Shown here one piece after another: positions 17,464 through 26,728 of a stretch of 64,000 bases of DNA. The stretch is from assembly GCA_965204405.1 (NCBI GenBank), contig CBDBEN010000002.1, forward strand, positions 62,001-126,000, given 5' to 3'. Numbering within the stretch: position 1 is the stretch's first letter; each line of letters begins with the position of its first letter. Both the position numbers and the translations under genes were made by a program. Under the pieces are notes generated by a model. The model saw only the letters and a list, made by a program, of their open reading frames with translations. It was not told the DNA's origin and ran no database searches. Origin of the DNA: JANQPX01 sp965204405 (GTDB taxonomy: Bacteria > Pseudomonadota > Alphaproteobacteria > Geminicoccales > Geminicoccaceae).

Positions 17464-18156
17464 GTGGCGGGCCGGCCGTTACTTAGGTCGCCGATTGCGC
17501 TTGCGGCCGCGCGGGCGGCGCTGATACGCGACGTCGTGGCCAAGGTGGCCAAGCACGGCACGGGGGATGGCGGCACAGCGCTGGACCAAAGGGTCCTCGA
17601 GGCGATGGGTGCGGTTCCGCGGGAAGTGTTCGTGCCGATGATGGAGCAGGCCGATGCCTATGCCGATCAGCCGCTGCCGATTGGCCATCGGCAGACCATT
17701 TCGCAGCCGCTGATCGTCGCCTATATGACCCATCACCTTCGATTGACGCCGAAGAGCAAGGTCCTGGAAATCGGAACAGGCTCCGGCTACCAGACAGCGA
17801 TCCTGGCGGCGCTTGCAGGCAAGGTGGTGACGATCGAGAATGTCACCGTCCTGGCGGAAGAGGCCAAAACCAGGCTGACCGATCTTGGCTATGGCAATAT
17901 CCGTTTTGTCCAAGCCGATGGCAGGCTTGGCTGCGCGGATGAGCAACCCTTTGATCGGATCATCATTACTGCGGCGGCGGAAGCCGTGCCCTCAGCCCTC
18001 ATCGATCAACTGGCGCCGAACGGCCGCTTGGTTCTTCCGCTTGGCAAGGAGAGCGGCCAGAAGCTGGTCCTGGTGACCAAGGACGAAGCGGGCGCGATCC
18101 GGGAACGCCGGCTTTTTTCCGTCGCCTTTGTACCGCTCACTCACGGCAGGGGCTGA
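17464..18156 (+). CDS. pcm: protein-L-isoaspartate O-methyltransferase
   Basis: Repairs isoaspartyl residues in damaged proteins by SAM-dependent methylation. Canonical elements are present: AMGAVPREVFVP, the substrate-loop PIGHRQTISQPLIVAYM, motif I VLEIGTGSGYQTAIL, the acidic post-I strand VVTIE, and FDRIIITAAAEAVP followed by LAPNGRLVLPLG. Length (230 residues) is normal. It begins with GTG at 17464, 4 nt after the preceding hypothetical gene. It contrasts with the divergent paralogue at 8512-9171, whose SAM motifs are altered. Confidence 0.95.
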   Translation: MAGRPLLRSPIALAAARAALIRDVVAKVAKHGTGDGGTALDQRVLEAMGAVPREVFVPMMEQADAYADQPLPIGHRQTISQPLIVAYMTHHLRLTPKSKVLEIGTGSGYQTAILAALAGKVVTIENVTVLAEEAKTRLTDLGYGNIRFVQADGRLGCADEQPFDRIIITAAAEAVPSALIDQLAPNGRLVLPLGKESGQKLVLVTKDEAGAIRERRLFSVAFVPLTHGRG

Positions 18157-18315
18157 GCAATTGCAGGCTTGATCTAAGGAGACCGCCGACCTAAAGTTCC
18201 TCCATGTTGACCATCCGCCATAGCGGTGCTTCGCGAATTAGCCACCCGGCCTCTGTTCGAGGTCGGGACCGGGTCGTTCGCCTTGCTGAAGCCGTTATCG
18301 TGGAGTGTCGTCATC

Positions 18316-18642
18316 ATGTTCTTTGCCGGACTGCCGTCCAACTCTAAATCTCTGACATCCTCGTCTTCTCGGAAATCCAAACGGATAAATTGCTTTTCGA
18401 TCAATGCCGAGGCCGATCCATCGGTGCTGCCGCGCATTCTCGATCTGGTCGCGATGTTCGATCGGATCCCGGAGCGCTGTCATAGCACAAGGCTCGATCA
18501 GGAACCCGGACGGCCGCTCATGATCGACCTGCAAATCGCCGATCTTTCCGAAGGTGAAGCGCATTCGATCGAGAAAAAGCTGGAACGGATGGTGTTCGTT
18601 ACCCAAATATTATGCTCGGAGAAGCGTCAGGCGGCGGCTTGA
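18316..18642 (+). CDS. small ACT-domain-like protein
   Basis: A 108-residue product. After a Ser/Lys-rich leader of about 20 residues, the rest resembles a single ACT domain: INCFSINAEADPSVLPRILDLVAMFD forms the beta-alpha start, MIDLQIADL the central strand, and EAHSIEKKLERMVFVTQIL the second helix and last strand. The pattern resembles the small subunit of acetolactate synthase, but no large subunit is nearby. Start is uncertain: an ATG at 18316 follows GGAG at 10 nt, while the frame continues upstream to 18226. Function unknown. 18157-18315 shows nothing else. Confidence 0.5.
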   Translation: MFFAGLPSNSKSLTSSSSRKSKRINCFSINAEADPSVLPRILDLVAMFDRIPERCHSTRLDQEPGRPLMIDLQIADLSEGEAHSIEKKLERMVFVTQILCSEKRQAAA

Positions 18643-18718
18643 TCTTTTTTTGGGTGTCGTGCGCGACATCGAAAAGCCGCTTCGCGGGAACGCAGCTGGA
18701 TTTGGATGGGAACGCCTT

Positions 18719-19330
18719 ATGGACGGATGTCGATGGTTACTGGCCGGCGCACTGTGCCTTTTGGGCTTTGGCGTTGCCGGCCTATCGCAGGCGTCGGCAG
18801 CCACTGAACCTTGCGATCGCCTGTTCGTGCCTGAGGGATACGAGCTTACCTGCACGGTCGAGCGTCAATCGGGCGAGGATAGCTGGGAAGTTTCGGTGCA
18901 TCCTTTGGACGGCGCCTTTGCCGGGCTTAGCAAGCTGACCTTGACGCCGGTCGATGAGCGTGTGTCCGATCCAGAGGATTGGCTGCAAAAGCAGGTCAAG
19001 ATTGACGTCAGCGGGCTGGAGAGTGCGCTGACCAACTTTCTCGACGATGAGGACAATCCATTTTCGGCCGAGAGCTGGTGGCAGTCGCTTCAAGGGTTGA
19101 AGGACGTGGTGCATTCGTTTTCGGATCTGCCTCTGGATTCTTGCACGCCGCCCAGTGAATCGATCGAGAAAGCTGCCTGGCAAATTGATTGCGATTGGGG
19201 GATCGGGTCCCTTCGGCAGTTTCTCAGCGTGTATCTAGTTGAACGTGAGGGCCAATACTATACGCTGCGAATTCAGGCCATGAACCAGCGCCGGTATCGT
19301 CACCTGCTGGCGATTGCCAATTCGTTCTGA
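18719..19330 (+). CDS. exported hypothetical protein
   Basis: A 203-residue protein with a clear Sec signal peptide (WLLAGALCLLGFGVAG, cleavage after ASA around residue 28). The mature part is acidic, Trp-containing and has four Cys residues in two separated pairs (EPCDR and LTCTV near the start, DSCTP and IDCDW near the end), suggesting periplasmic disulfides. No known domain is evident. The start is the ATG at 18719; the open frame extends upstream through the preceding gene in another phase. It ends 36 nt before the acyl-CoA dehydrogenase gene. Confidence 0.7.
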   Translation: MDGCRWLLAGALCLLGFGVAGLSQASAATEPCDRLFVPEGYELTCTVERQSGEDSWEVSVHPLDGAFAGLSKLTLTPVDERVSDPEDWLQKQVKIDVSGLESALTNFLDDEDNPFSAESWWQSLQGLKDVVHSFSDLPLDSCTPPSESIEKAAWQIDCDWGIGSLRQFLSVYLVEREGQYYTLRIQAMNQRRYRHLLAIANSF

Positions 19331-19366
19331 GTGCGACCACAGATCACGCCTAAGGAAACTCAAGCC

Positions 19367-20590
19367 ATGTCATCGCCAGCCTCGGTTCTCAACGATAAGC
19401 CGGAAAGCACTAGGAAAAAGGCGAGCTTCGCTTGGGAAGATCCCTTCGGCCTCGAGGACCAACTCCTGGAGGAGGAACGCCTGGTGCGCGATACCGCCAG
19501 GACCTATGCGCAGGAGCAGCTGATGCCGCGCATTCTCGAAGCCAACCGGCATGAACGTATCGATCGCAGCATTTTCAACGAGATGGGGGAACTCGGCCTG
19601 CTCGGCTCGACCATCGAGGGCTATGGCTGCGCAGGCGTGAACGGTGTGTCTTACGGGCTGGCGGCGCGGGAGGTAGAGCGGGTCGATTCGGGCTATCGGT
19701 CGATGATGAGCGTGCAGTCGTCCCTGGTCATGCATCCCATCCATGAGTTCGGCAGCGACGAGCAAAAGGACAGCTTTCTTCCACGTCTGGCGACCGGTGA
19801 ACTGGTCGGTTGCTTCGGCCTGACCGAGCCGGATCATGGTTCCGATCCGGGCTCGATGACCACCCGCGCCAAGAGCGTCGACGGCGGTTATCGTCTGAGC
19901 GGGGCCAAGAGCTGGATCACCAACGCACCGATCGCCGATCTCTTCCTGGTCTGGGCGAAAGACGATGAGGGCGCCATCCGCGGGTTTCTCATGGAGAAGG
20001 GGGCGGAAGGGCTTTCGGCCCCCAAGATCGAGGGCAAGTTTTCGCTAAGAGCCTCCGCGACCGGTCAGATCCTGATGGACGAGGTCTTCGTACCGGACAA
20101 TCGTGTTCTGCCCAAGGTAAGTGGTTTGAAAGGGCCGTTTAGCTGTCTTAACAAAGCGCGCTTCGGCATTTCATTCGGGGCGATGGGGGCGGCGGAGTTC
20201 TGCTGGCATGCGGCCAGGCTCTATACGCTCGAACGCAAGCAGTTCAACCGTCCGCTCGCGGCCAATCAGCTTATCCAGAAGAAGCTTGCGGACATGCAGA
20301 CCGAGATTGCCCTTGGCCTTCAGGGCGCGCTTCGTCTTGGGCGGATGCTGGATGAGGGCAAGGCGGCGCCCGAGCTGATCTCGCTGATGAAGCGCAACAA
20401 TTGTGGCAAGGCTCTGGAGATCGCCCGCATCGCCCGCGACATGCATGGTGGCAATGGTGTCGCCGATGAATATCACGTCATTCGCCATGTGATGAACCTG
20501 GAGGCGGTCAATACCTATGAGGGGACGCATGACGTTCATGCGCTGATCCTCGGACGGGCGCAGACCGGGCTGCAGGCTTTCAGCGGCTAA
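19367..20590 (+). CDS. gcdH: acyl-CoA dehydrogenase, glutaryl-CoA dehydrogenase type
   Basis: A flavoprotein that oxidatively decarboxylates glutaryl-CoA to crotonyl-CoA, the late step of lysine and tryptophan degradation. Typical features are the N-terminal FAWEDPFGLEDQL, the FAD-binding GCFGLTEPDHGSDPGSM with SWITNAPIADLFLVWAK, and the catalytic-base region NTYEGTHDVHALILGRAQTG. The Arg expected for carboxylate binding cannot be assigned without alignment. The ATG at 19367 follows AGGA at 10 nt and gives 407 residues. No electron-transfer flavoprotein genes are nearby. Confidence 0.88.
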   Translation: MSSPASVLNDKPESTRKKASFAWEDPFGLEDQLLEEERLVRDTARTYAQEQLMPRILEANRHERIDRSIFNEMGELGLLGSTIEGYGCAGVNGVSYGLAAREVERVDSGYRSMMSVQSSLVMHPIHEFGSDEQKDSFLPRLATGELVGCFGLTEPDHGSDPGSMTTRAKSVDGGYRLSGAKSWITNAPIADLFLVWAKDDEGAIRGFLMEKGAEGLSAPKIEGKFSLRASATGQILMDEVFVPDNRVLPKVSGLKGPFSCLNKARFGISFGAMGAAEFCWHAARLYTLERKQFNRPLAANQLIQKKLADMQTEIALGLQGALRLGRMLDEGKAAPELISLMKRNNCGKALEIARIARDMHGGNGVADEYHVIRHVMNLEAVNTYEGTHDVHALILGRAQTGLQAFSG

Positions 20591-21248
20591 CGCTTTTCGG
20601 ATATTGCAGATGTCGCATCACCGATGGGACGCCGACCATATCGAGCGGCCTTGTGTAGCGGTGGGATAGCTTCGTTTCCGGGGCTTAGCCCTACCCGATC
20701 CTTCATGCCATCCGGCAGGCGCCGACCTGTCGGCTTTCGCCACGATCTGTAGCGAGGAATCAGAGTATTTGGCCGGAAGCTGCTTTAGCATCGGTCTCAG
20801 AATGAAGGCGGTCAGGAAAGGGGTGGCCGGTATCTGCAGCTTGCGTATCACGAAGTCGACCACGCCCAGGATGACCATTTCTGTCATGTGCCGGTTAGCC
20901 TGCATGAAAAAAAAATTCATGCTGCTTCTTCGCGTTTTGTTTACTGTTGGAGGTGAGGTTCCTATCGTTGGCAAGGGGTAAGTATCGGGATGGACAGAAA
21001 GCGGGAGGGCTGGAGAGATGCAGAGGGCGATATCAGTACCGTTCGCTGTTTCAGCAACCGCAGCAGCGGTTGGAACATCGTCAATGTCTGCGGTCCGGAA
21101 GCAACCATGGCTTTCGTCGAAGCACAATTCTCATGCTTGACGAGACCCTGAACAAGATGGGCCTCCGTATCGGGTAGCCCCTCGGCTTAAACGGCGCGGC
21201 GTTCGCGCTCTTTTTTTGCCATCCAATCCAGATTTGGTGGGAAGTACG
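20591..21248. other. 658-nt gap holding a likely tctA remnant (minus strand, about 20780-20887)
   Basis: No intact gene. On the minus strand about 36 codons (20780-20887) read MTEMVILGVVDFVIRKLQIP and then TAFILRPMLKQ. This resembles the last membrane segment of TctA-type permeases of tripartite tricarboxylate transporters, so it is probably a decayed end of such a gene. At 20902-20922 GCATGAA and TTCATGC form an inverted repeat around a run of seven A. The stretch 20940-21248 has no feature I can support apart from the ribosome binding site of the sulfatase gene. Confidence 0.4.
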
Positions 21249-22793
21249 ATGTCGTCTGCACGACCAAATATTCTCTTTGTCATGGCAGATCAAATGGCGG
21301 CGCCAGCCATGCCGTTTCATGGCAACAAAACCGTTAAGGCTCCGGCAATGAGCCGTCTTGCGGACGAAGGCGTCGTTTTCGAGAATTGCTATTGCAACTT
21401 GCCCATGTGCGGCCCGTCGCGCGCCTCGATGCATGCCGGCCGCCTGCCGTTCACGATCGGCATGTATGACAATGCGAGCGAGTTTCGAGCTGCGATCCCG
21501 ACCTTTGCGCATTATCTGAGGTCGCTCGGCTACCGTGTTGAGATGAGCGGCAAGATGCACTTTGTCGGTGCTGACCAACTGCATGGTTACGACAAGCGCC
21601 ATACCACCGAGATCTACCCCGCCAATTTCGCCTGGACGGTCGACTGGTCCAAGGGACGGGACTATCGGCCGACCAACCTCACCATGGCGCCGGTGATCGA
21701 AAGCGGACCTTGTATCCGCACGCTGCAGATGGATTACGACGACGAGGTTGCTTATCATTGCGTTCAGTCGATCTATGATCTGGCGCGCAAACACGACGAT
21801 CGGCCCTTTCTCCTGACTGTTTCCTTCACCCAGCCCCACTCGCCGTTCGTGATCTCGCATAAATATTGGGACCGCTACAATCATGACGACATCGAGCTGC
21901 CGTCGGTTCCAGAGATTAGTGAGAACGAGAAGGATCACCTGAGCCGCAACCTGCACTATTGCCAAGGGCGCCACGAATTCACCGTCACCGACGAGCATCG
22001 CCGCAATGCGCGGCACGGCTATTACGGCATGATCTCTTATGTCGACGACAAGGTGGCGGCACTCAGGGAGACCCTTGAAGACTGCGGCCTTGCCGACAAT
22101 ACCATCATTGTCCTGACCGCCGATCACGGTGAGATGATGGGTGAGCGCGGGATGTGGTACAAACAGCATTTCTTCGAATGGGCGGCCCGCGTGCCGCTGG
22201 TGATCCATGCGCCTGCTCGATTCAGACCGTCGCGTGTTGCAAAGAACGTCTCGCTGATCGATCTGATGCCGACCCTGATGGATCTCGCCGTCGATGGTTC
22301 GTTTGAGGGCTATGTCGGGGGTCGGATCGACGGCAAATCCCTGACCCCAGCGCTTGCGGGGGATCCGGGCGCGCTCGACGATGTCGCGATCTCCGAATTT
22401 GCTGCGGATGGATCCACCGGGCCCAGTCGAATGGTCAAAAAAGGACCCTGGAAGTATATGTATCTCGAAGGCGTCGATGAGCTGCTTTACGATGTCGATT
22501 CCGATCCCATGGAGTTGGACAATAAAATTGCCGATCCCGGTCACGCCGCAATCGCCGATGAGCTCCGTTCGATAGCCTTTCGCGATTGGGATCCGGACGC
22601 TCTGCGCGAGACGATCAGGCGGGATCAGGAGGGCAGGCTCCTGATCCATCAAGCAACCGGGGGTGAACCTGCCTGGGTCAACATCGTTCGCACCGATGAC
22701 AATGAGCGCTATATCCGCAATGCCGGTGCGGCCGATACCAAGGCCAAGGCGCGGCTGCCCTATGTGGAGCCGGCAAAGCCGGACAAGGCTTGA
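21249..22793 (+). CDS. betC: choline-sulfatase (type I sulfatase)
   Basis: Hydrolyses choline-O-sulfate to choline and sulfate. RPNILFVMADQMAAPAMPFHG is the family start, with metal-binding Asp in MADQ. The formylglycine signature CGPSR lies in LPMCGPSRASMHAGRLP. The second metal-binding block is ADHGEMMGERGMWYKQ. The C-terminal part WKYMYLEGVDELLYDVDSDP is typical of BetC-like sulfatases, and 514 residues is the normal length. GGGAAG stands 5 nt before the ATG at 21249. No BetI regulator is adjacent, but a GMC oxidoreductase gene overlaps its stop. Choline sulfate is the most likely substrate; another small sulfate ester is possible. Confidence 0.83.
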   Translation: MSSARPNILFVMADQMAAPAMPFHGNKTVKAPAMSRLADEGVVFENCYCNLPMCGPSRASMHAGRLPFTIGMYDNASEFRAAIPTFAHYLRSLGYRVEMSGKMHFVGADQLHGYDKRHTTEIYPANFAWTVDWSKGRDYRPTNLTMAPVIESGPCIRTLQMDYDDEVAYHCVQSIYDLARKHDDRPFLLTVSFTQPHSPFVISHKYWDRYNHDDIELPSVPEISENEKDHLSRNLHYCQGRHEFTVTDEHRRNARHGYYGMISYVDDKVAALRETLEDCGLADNTIIVLTADHGEMMGERGMWYKQHFFEWAARVPLVIHAPARFRPSRVAKNVSLIDLMPTLMDLAVDGSFEGYVGGRIDGKSLTPALAGDPGALDDVAISEFAADGSTGPSRMVKKGPWKYMYLEGVDELLYDVDSDPMELDNKIADPGHAAIADELRSIAFRDWDPDALRETIRRDQEGRLLIHQATGGEPAWVNIVRTDDNERYIRNAGAADTKAKARLPYVEPAKPDKA

Positions 22794-24400
22794 TGAGCTA
22801 CGACTACATCATTGTCGGGGCAGGCTCTGCCGGCTGCGTGCTCGCCAATCGGTTATCGGAAAATCCCGATCTCCGAGTCCTGCTGCTGGAAGCCGGCGGC
22901 AAGGATAGCAATCCCTGGATCCATGTCCCGGTCGGCTATTTCAAGACACTCCACAATCCAAACACCGATTGGTGCTACAAGACCGAGCCCGATCCGGGGC
23001 TGAACGGACGGTCGCTGGACTGGCCGCGGGGGAAGACGCTCGGTGGATCGAGCTCGATCAACGGTCTCCTTTATATTCGCGGCCAAAGCGAAGACTACAA
23101 TCAATGGCGCCAGCTCGGAAATCGGGGCTGGGGTTATGAGGATGTCCTGCCGTTCTTCAAACGCTCCGAGGGGCATGAAAAGGGTGCGGACGATTATCAC
23201 GGCGGAGATGGTGGCCTGTCCGTCTCGACGATGCGGGCGAAGCGGAATGTGTGCGATGCCTTCATCGAGGCCGCTGTGGAGATGGGCGTTCCCCGGTCTG
23301 ACGACTTCAATGGTGCTGTGCAGGAAGGGGCAGGCTATTTCCAGCTCACCGCACGCAACGGCCTTCGCTGTTCCTCCGCCAAGGCGTTCTTGAAACCGGT
23401 CAGGCAGCGGAAAAACCTCGAGATCGCAACCCATGCTCACACTGAGCAGCTTCTGTTCGACGATCAGCAGACCCATCGCGTGACCGGTGTGCGCTATCGG
23501 CGCGGAGGCGGGGAGCGGACGGCGGTCCTCAATGACGGTGGGGAAGTGATCCTTTCCGCTGGCGCGATCGGATCTCCGCAGATTCTGGAACTTTCGGGCA
23601 TCGGCCAGAGCGGCGTCCTCGGAGCCGCCGGCATTGCGGTGCGTCATGAACTGAACGGTGTCGGCGAAAATCTGCAGGACCATCTGCAGATCCGTCTGGT
23701 CTACGAAGTCAATGTTCCGACCTTGAATGACGAGATCAACAACCTCTTGCGCCGGTTAGGAATCGGCTTGCAGTATGTCTTTAGGCGATCCGGGCCGATG
23801 AGCATGGGAGCAAGCCAGGTCTGCATCTTCGCACGGTCCATGGAGGGACTGGACACACCCGATATTCAGTTTCATTTTCAGCCGCTGAGCGCCGACAAGC
23901 CGGGGCTTGAAATGCACCCCTTCTCCGGCATCACCTCGTCGGTCTGCCAACTTCGGCCGGAGAGCCGGGGGCATATCCATATCAGGACGCCAAGGGCGGA
24001 TGATCATCCGAGGATCATACCCAATTATCTATCTGCAGATGCCGACCAGCTCTGCGCGATCCGGGCGGTCAAGTTCGCCCGTGCGATGACCAGGACCAAG
24101 GCGCTTGCTCCCTTCATCGTGCGAGAGCATGTGCCGGCGGGTCCGCTCGAGACGGACGCCGATCTCCTGGAAGCGGCACGCAACATTTCGCAGACGATCT
24201 ACCACCCGACCAGCACCTGCAAGATGGGGCAGGATGACCAAGCGGTTGTCGACGACCGCCTTCGCGTTCACGGCATTCAGGCGCTGCGTATCGCGGATGC
24301 TTCGATCATGCCGACCATCGTTTCCGGCAACACCAATGCGCCAACCATCATGATTGGCGATAAGGCAAGCGACATGATCCTTTCGGATCGAGCAGGTTAG
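22793..24400 (+). CDS. GMC family FAD oxidoreductase (choline dehydrogenase-like)
   Basis: FAD-dependent alcohol or choline dehydrogenase. The N-terminal dinucleotide-binding motif is IIVGAGSAGCVLANRL, followed by LLLEAGG and the GMC signature region GKTLGGSSSINGLLYIRG. The second GMC signature GAIGSPQILELSGIG is present, and the C-terminus has HPTSTCKMG with the catalytic His and TIVSGNTNAPTIMIG. The NTDWCYKTEPDPGLNGR stretch is more like AlkJ-type alcohol dehydrogenases than E. coli BetA, so choline oxidation is plausible from context but not proven. Its ATG shares one base with the stop of the sulfatase gene, indicating coupled translation. Length 535 residues. Confidence 0.85.
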   Translation: MSYDYIIVGAGSAGCVLANRLSENPDLRVLLLEAGGKDSNPWIHVPVGYFKTLHNPNTDWCYKTEPDPGLNGRSLDWPRGKTLGGSSSINGLLYIRGQSEDYNQWRQLGNRGWGYEDVLPFFKRSEGHEKGADDYHGGDGGLSVSTMRAKRNVCDAFIEAAVEMGVPRSDDFNGAVQEGAGYFQLTARNGLRCSSAKAFLKPVRQRKNLEIATHAHTEQLLFDDQQTHRVTGVRYRRGGGERTAVLNDGGEVILSAGAIGSPQILELSGIGQSGVLGAAGIAVRHELNGVGENLQDHLQIRLVYEVNVPTLNDEINNLLRRLGIGLQYVFRRSGPMSMGASQVCIFARSMEGLDTPDIQFHFQPLSADKPGLEMHPFSGITSSVCQLRPESRGHIHIRTPRADDHPRIIPNYLSADADQLCAIRAVKFARAMTRTKALAPFIVREHVPAGPLETDADLLEAARNISQTIYHPTSTCKMGQDDQAVVDDRLRVHGIQALRIADASIMPTIVSGNTNAPTIMIGDKASDMILSDRAG

Positions 24401-24487
24401 CGTGATAGCCAACGGACTTGCCAGGTAGGGACGATTGCTGTTTGCTCGGCCATAACTGAATGACAAAAAATGGGAGGAGCATTCGTC

Positions 24488-25702
24488 ATGGCCATCAAGT
24501 CCCGCCTTCTAGGGCTAACGATCGTGGCAGCAACCGGACTATCGATGGGTGCTGTCGCCCAGGAACCCGTCAAGATCGGTGTTCTCGCCGGTGTCACCGG
24601 ACCGCTTGCGAATTTCGTCCCGCCCATCCTCGATGCGGTTAATCTTGCAGCGACGCAGGTCAACGATAATGGCGGTCTGCTTGACGGCCGGCCGATGGAG
24701 ATCGTGATCGCCGATACGCAGGCGGCGGCGCAGCCTGCGGTCGATGCGGCCAACAAGCTTGTCGGCGTCGAGAACGTTGCGGCGATATGGGGTGCATTGT
24801 CATCCGGGGCAGCGCTCGCGGCGGCGACCTCGGTTGCCATACCCAACAAGGTGGTGATGATTTCTCCGACGGCTACGTCGCCCGAGATGACCACGCTCGA
24901 TGACGACAACTATGTCTATCGTGTCGTTGCCAGCGACGACTATCAGGGCAAGGTGCTGGCGAAGATCGTTCAGGAAGAGGGGCTGAACAAGGTCGCGGTC
25001 ACCTATGTCAACAACGACTATGGTGTCGGCATTGCCCGAACCTTCATCGAGGCGTTCAAGGCCGCTGGAGGTGAAATCACCGGCGAGCAGAAGCACGAGG
25101 AAAAGAGTGCGTCCTACCGTTCCGAACTTGCAACCTTGGCGAACGGTGAGCCGGAAGCGCTCGTCGTGATCGCCTATGCGGCCGGCAGCGGGATTACCAT
25201 CGTTCGCCAGTCCCTTGAGAACGGCCTGTTCGACCGCTTCGTCGGCACGGACGGGCTGCGCGACAACAAGCTGATCGAGGAACTGGGCGAGGAGAACCTG
25301 ACCACCACCTTCTTCAGCTCGCCAACCTCGCCGCCCGGCACCTCGTCTCTTGCGAAGTTCAAAGAGGCCTTTGTCGCGGCCTATGAGACCACGGATGACA
25401 AGATCTTCATCGAGCAGTCCTATGACGCCGCGTTCCTCCTGGCATTGGCTGTCGAACAGGCTGGCAGCGCCGATCGCACCGCGATCCGCGATGCCTTGAC
25501 GGCCGTTGCCAGCCCTCCCGGTGAAGTGATCGAACCTGGCGAGTGGGCGAAGGCCAAAGAGCTGATCGCGGCCGGCACCGATATCAACTATGAGGGCGTC
25601 GGCGGTTCCCTGGATTTCGACGACGCAGGCGACGTCACCGGGTTCTTCGGCAAGTTCGTGGTCGAAGACGGCGGCTACAAAGAAACCGGCGTCTACCAAT
25701 AA
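24488..25702 (+). CDS. LIV-type ABC transporter substrate-binding protein (set 1)
   Basis: A periplasmic binding protein of the branched-chain amino acid/amide class. The signal peptide (SRLLGLTIVAATGLSMGAVAQ) is followed by EPVKIGVLAGVTGPLANF, the usual start of this fold. The hinge region LNKVAVTYVNNDYGVGIARTF is characteristic. GGAGGA precedes the ATG at 24488 by 10 nt. It heads the operon with two permease genes downstream. Given the linked tryptophan/anthranilate genes, the ligand may be an aromatic compound or aromatic amino acid rather than leucine; this is inference. Confidence 0.9.
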   Translation: MAIKSRLLGLTIVAATGLSMGAVAQEPVKIGVLAGVTGPLANFVPPILDAVNLAATQVNDNGGLLDGRPMEIVIADTQAAAQPAVDAANKLVGVENVAAIWGALSSGAALAAATSVAIPNKVVMISPTATSPEMTTLDDDNYVYRVVASDDYQGKVLAKIVQEEGLNKVAVTYVNNDYGVGIARTFIEAFKAAGGEITGEQKHEEKSASYRSELATLANGEPEALVVIAYAAGSGITIVRQSLENGLFDRFVGTDGLRDNKLIEELGEENLTTTFFSSPTSPPGTSSLAKFKEAFVAAYETTDDKIFIEQSYDAAFLLALAVEQAGSADRTAIRDALTAVASPPGEVIEPGEWAKAKELIAAGTDINYEGVGGSLDFDDAGDVTGFFGKFVVEDGGYKETGVYQ

Positions 25703-25706
25703 GCCG

Positions 25707-25721
25707 GGTCGGACGCCGACC
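25707..25721 (+). terminator. stem-loop after the first LIV-type binding-protein gene
   Basis: GGTCGG at 25707-25712 pairs perfectly with CCGACC at 25716-25721 around an ACG loop, 5 nt past the stop codon. No T-run follows, so read-through into the permease genes is expected. The position suits messenger stabilisation or partial attenuation that keeps binding protein in excess (inference). The 25722-25828 spacer also holds a short direct repeat (GGTGGCAGTCA, twice). Confidence 0.45.
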
Positions 25722-25828
25722 TCGTGGACTTGGACCTCGTCACCAGGGGGGGCGTCGTGCGATCGCCTGCGGGTGGCAGTCAGCCGTCAGTCGGTGGCAG
25801 TCAACCGTTTGCCGGCAGGCAGTGAGAC

Positions 25829-26728
25829 GTGGATCTGATTGCCTTCGTCAATTTCTATCTGATCCCGGGGATCATACTGGGCAGCATCTACGCGCTGAGT
25901 GCAGTCGGCGTGTCGCTGTTGTTCGGCATCCTGCGCTTTGCCCATTTCGCCCATGGCGATTTCATGACGTTCGGTGCTTATGTCACGCTTTCTGCCGTGG
26001 CTGGAACCGGGCTCTCGGCTATTCTGGTTCTGCCGATCGGTGTCCTGGTGACAATCGCATTGGCCCTCCTGGTCAATGCCGGTTTCTATCGCCCGCTCAA
26101 GAATCTTCCCACCATCGTGACCGTGATCTCCAGCTTTGGAATCGCACTGATGGTAAGAGCCCTGGTGCAGCTGGTCTGGGGCACCGACATCGAGTCCTAT
26201 CGGACCGGTATTCAAAAACCGCTAGTGTTTTTCGAGAGCCTGAGAATAGCCGAGCGGCATATCTGGATCATCGCCATCACCATCGTTCTGGTGATAGTGC
26301 TTCACGGATTCCTGACCCGCACCAAGACGGGAAAAGCGATGCGTGCGGTGGCCGACGATCCGACGCTCGCTTCCGTCTCCGGCATCGATATCGAAAGTGT
26401 GATCCGCTGGACCTGGGTGATCGGCGGTGGTCTTGCGGCGGTTGCCGGTATCTTCTTGGGCTTGGATACGCAGATCAACACCAATATGGGCTGGGATCTT
26501 CTGCTGCCGGTCTTCGCTGCCGCCCTGCTCGGCGGCATCGGCAAGCCTTATGGCGCCATTGCCGGCGGCTATGTCATCGGGATCGCCCAGGAGCTTTCCA
26601 CCTATCCTTGGCTGGGTGCCGCTCCGCTGGTTGATCCCGGCTACAAGAGCGCGATTGCCTTCGGCATCATGATCATCATGCTGATCTGGCGCCCCCAGGG
26701 TCTGGCCCGGGGCAGGCTGCTGACATGA
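25829..26728 (+). CDS. LIV-type ABC transporter permease, LivH family (set 1)
   Basis: Inner-membrane permease with about eight hydrophobic segments. The N-terminal PGIILGSIYALSAVGVSLLFGILRFAHF is the hallmark of LivH proteins, and LTRTKTGKAMRAVADDPTLAS is the cytoplasmic coupling loop that contacts the ATPase. The C-terminal PQGLARGR ending is typical. It starts with GTG at 25829 and ends with an ATGA overlap into the LivM-type gene. It is 299 residues long. Confidence 0.92.
   Translation: MDLIAFVNFYLIPGIILGSIYALSAVGVSLLFGILRFAHFAHGDFMTFGAYVTLSAVAGTGLSAILVLPIGVLVTIALALLVNAGFYRPLKNLPTIVTVISSFGIALMVRALVQLVWGTDIESYRTGIQKPLVFFESLRIAERHIWIIAITIVLVIVLHGFLTRTKTGKAMRAVADDPTLASVSGIDIESVIRWTWVIGGGLAAVAGIFLGLDTQINTNMGWDLLLPVFAAALLGGIGKPYGAIAGGYVIGIAQELSTYPWLGAAPLVDPGYKSAIAFGIMIIMLIWRPQGLARGRLLT

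Noticed and set aside
18554..18718. Upstream extension of the exported hypothetical protein
   Set aside because: It overlaps the ACT-like gene; the ATG at 18719 places a signal peptide at the N-terminus.
21081..22652. Long reverse-strand open frame opposite the sulfatase gene
   Set aside because: It mirrors the codon pattern of the + strand gene and has no recognisable domain, whereas the + strand product is a clear sulfatase.
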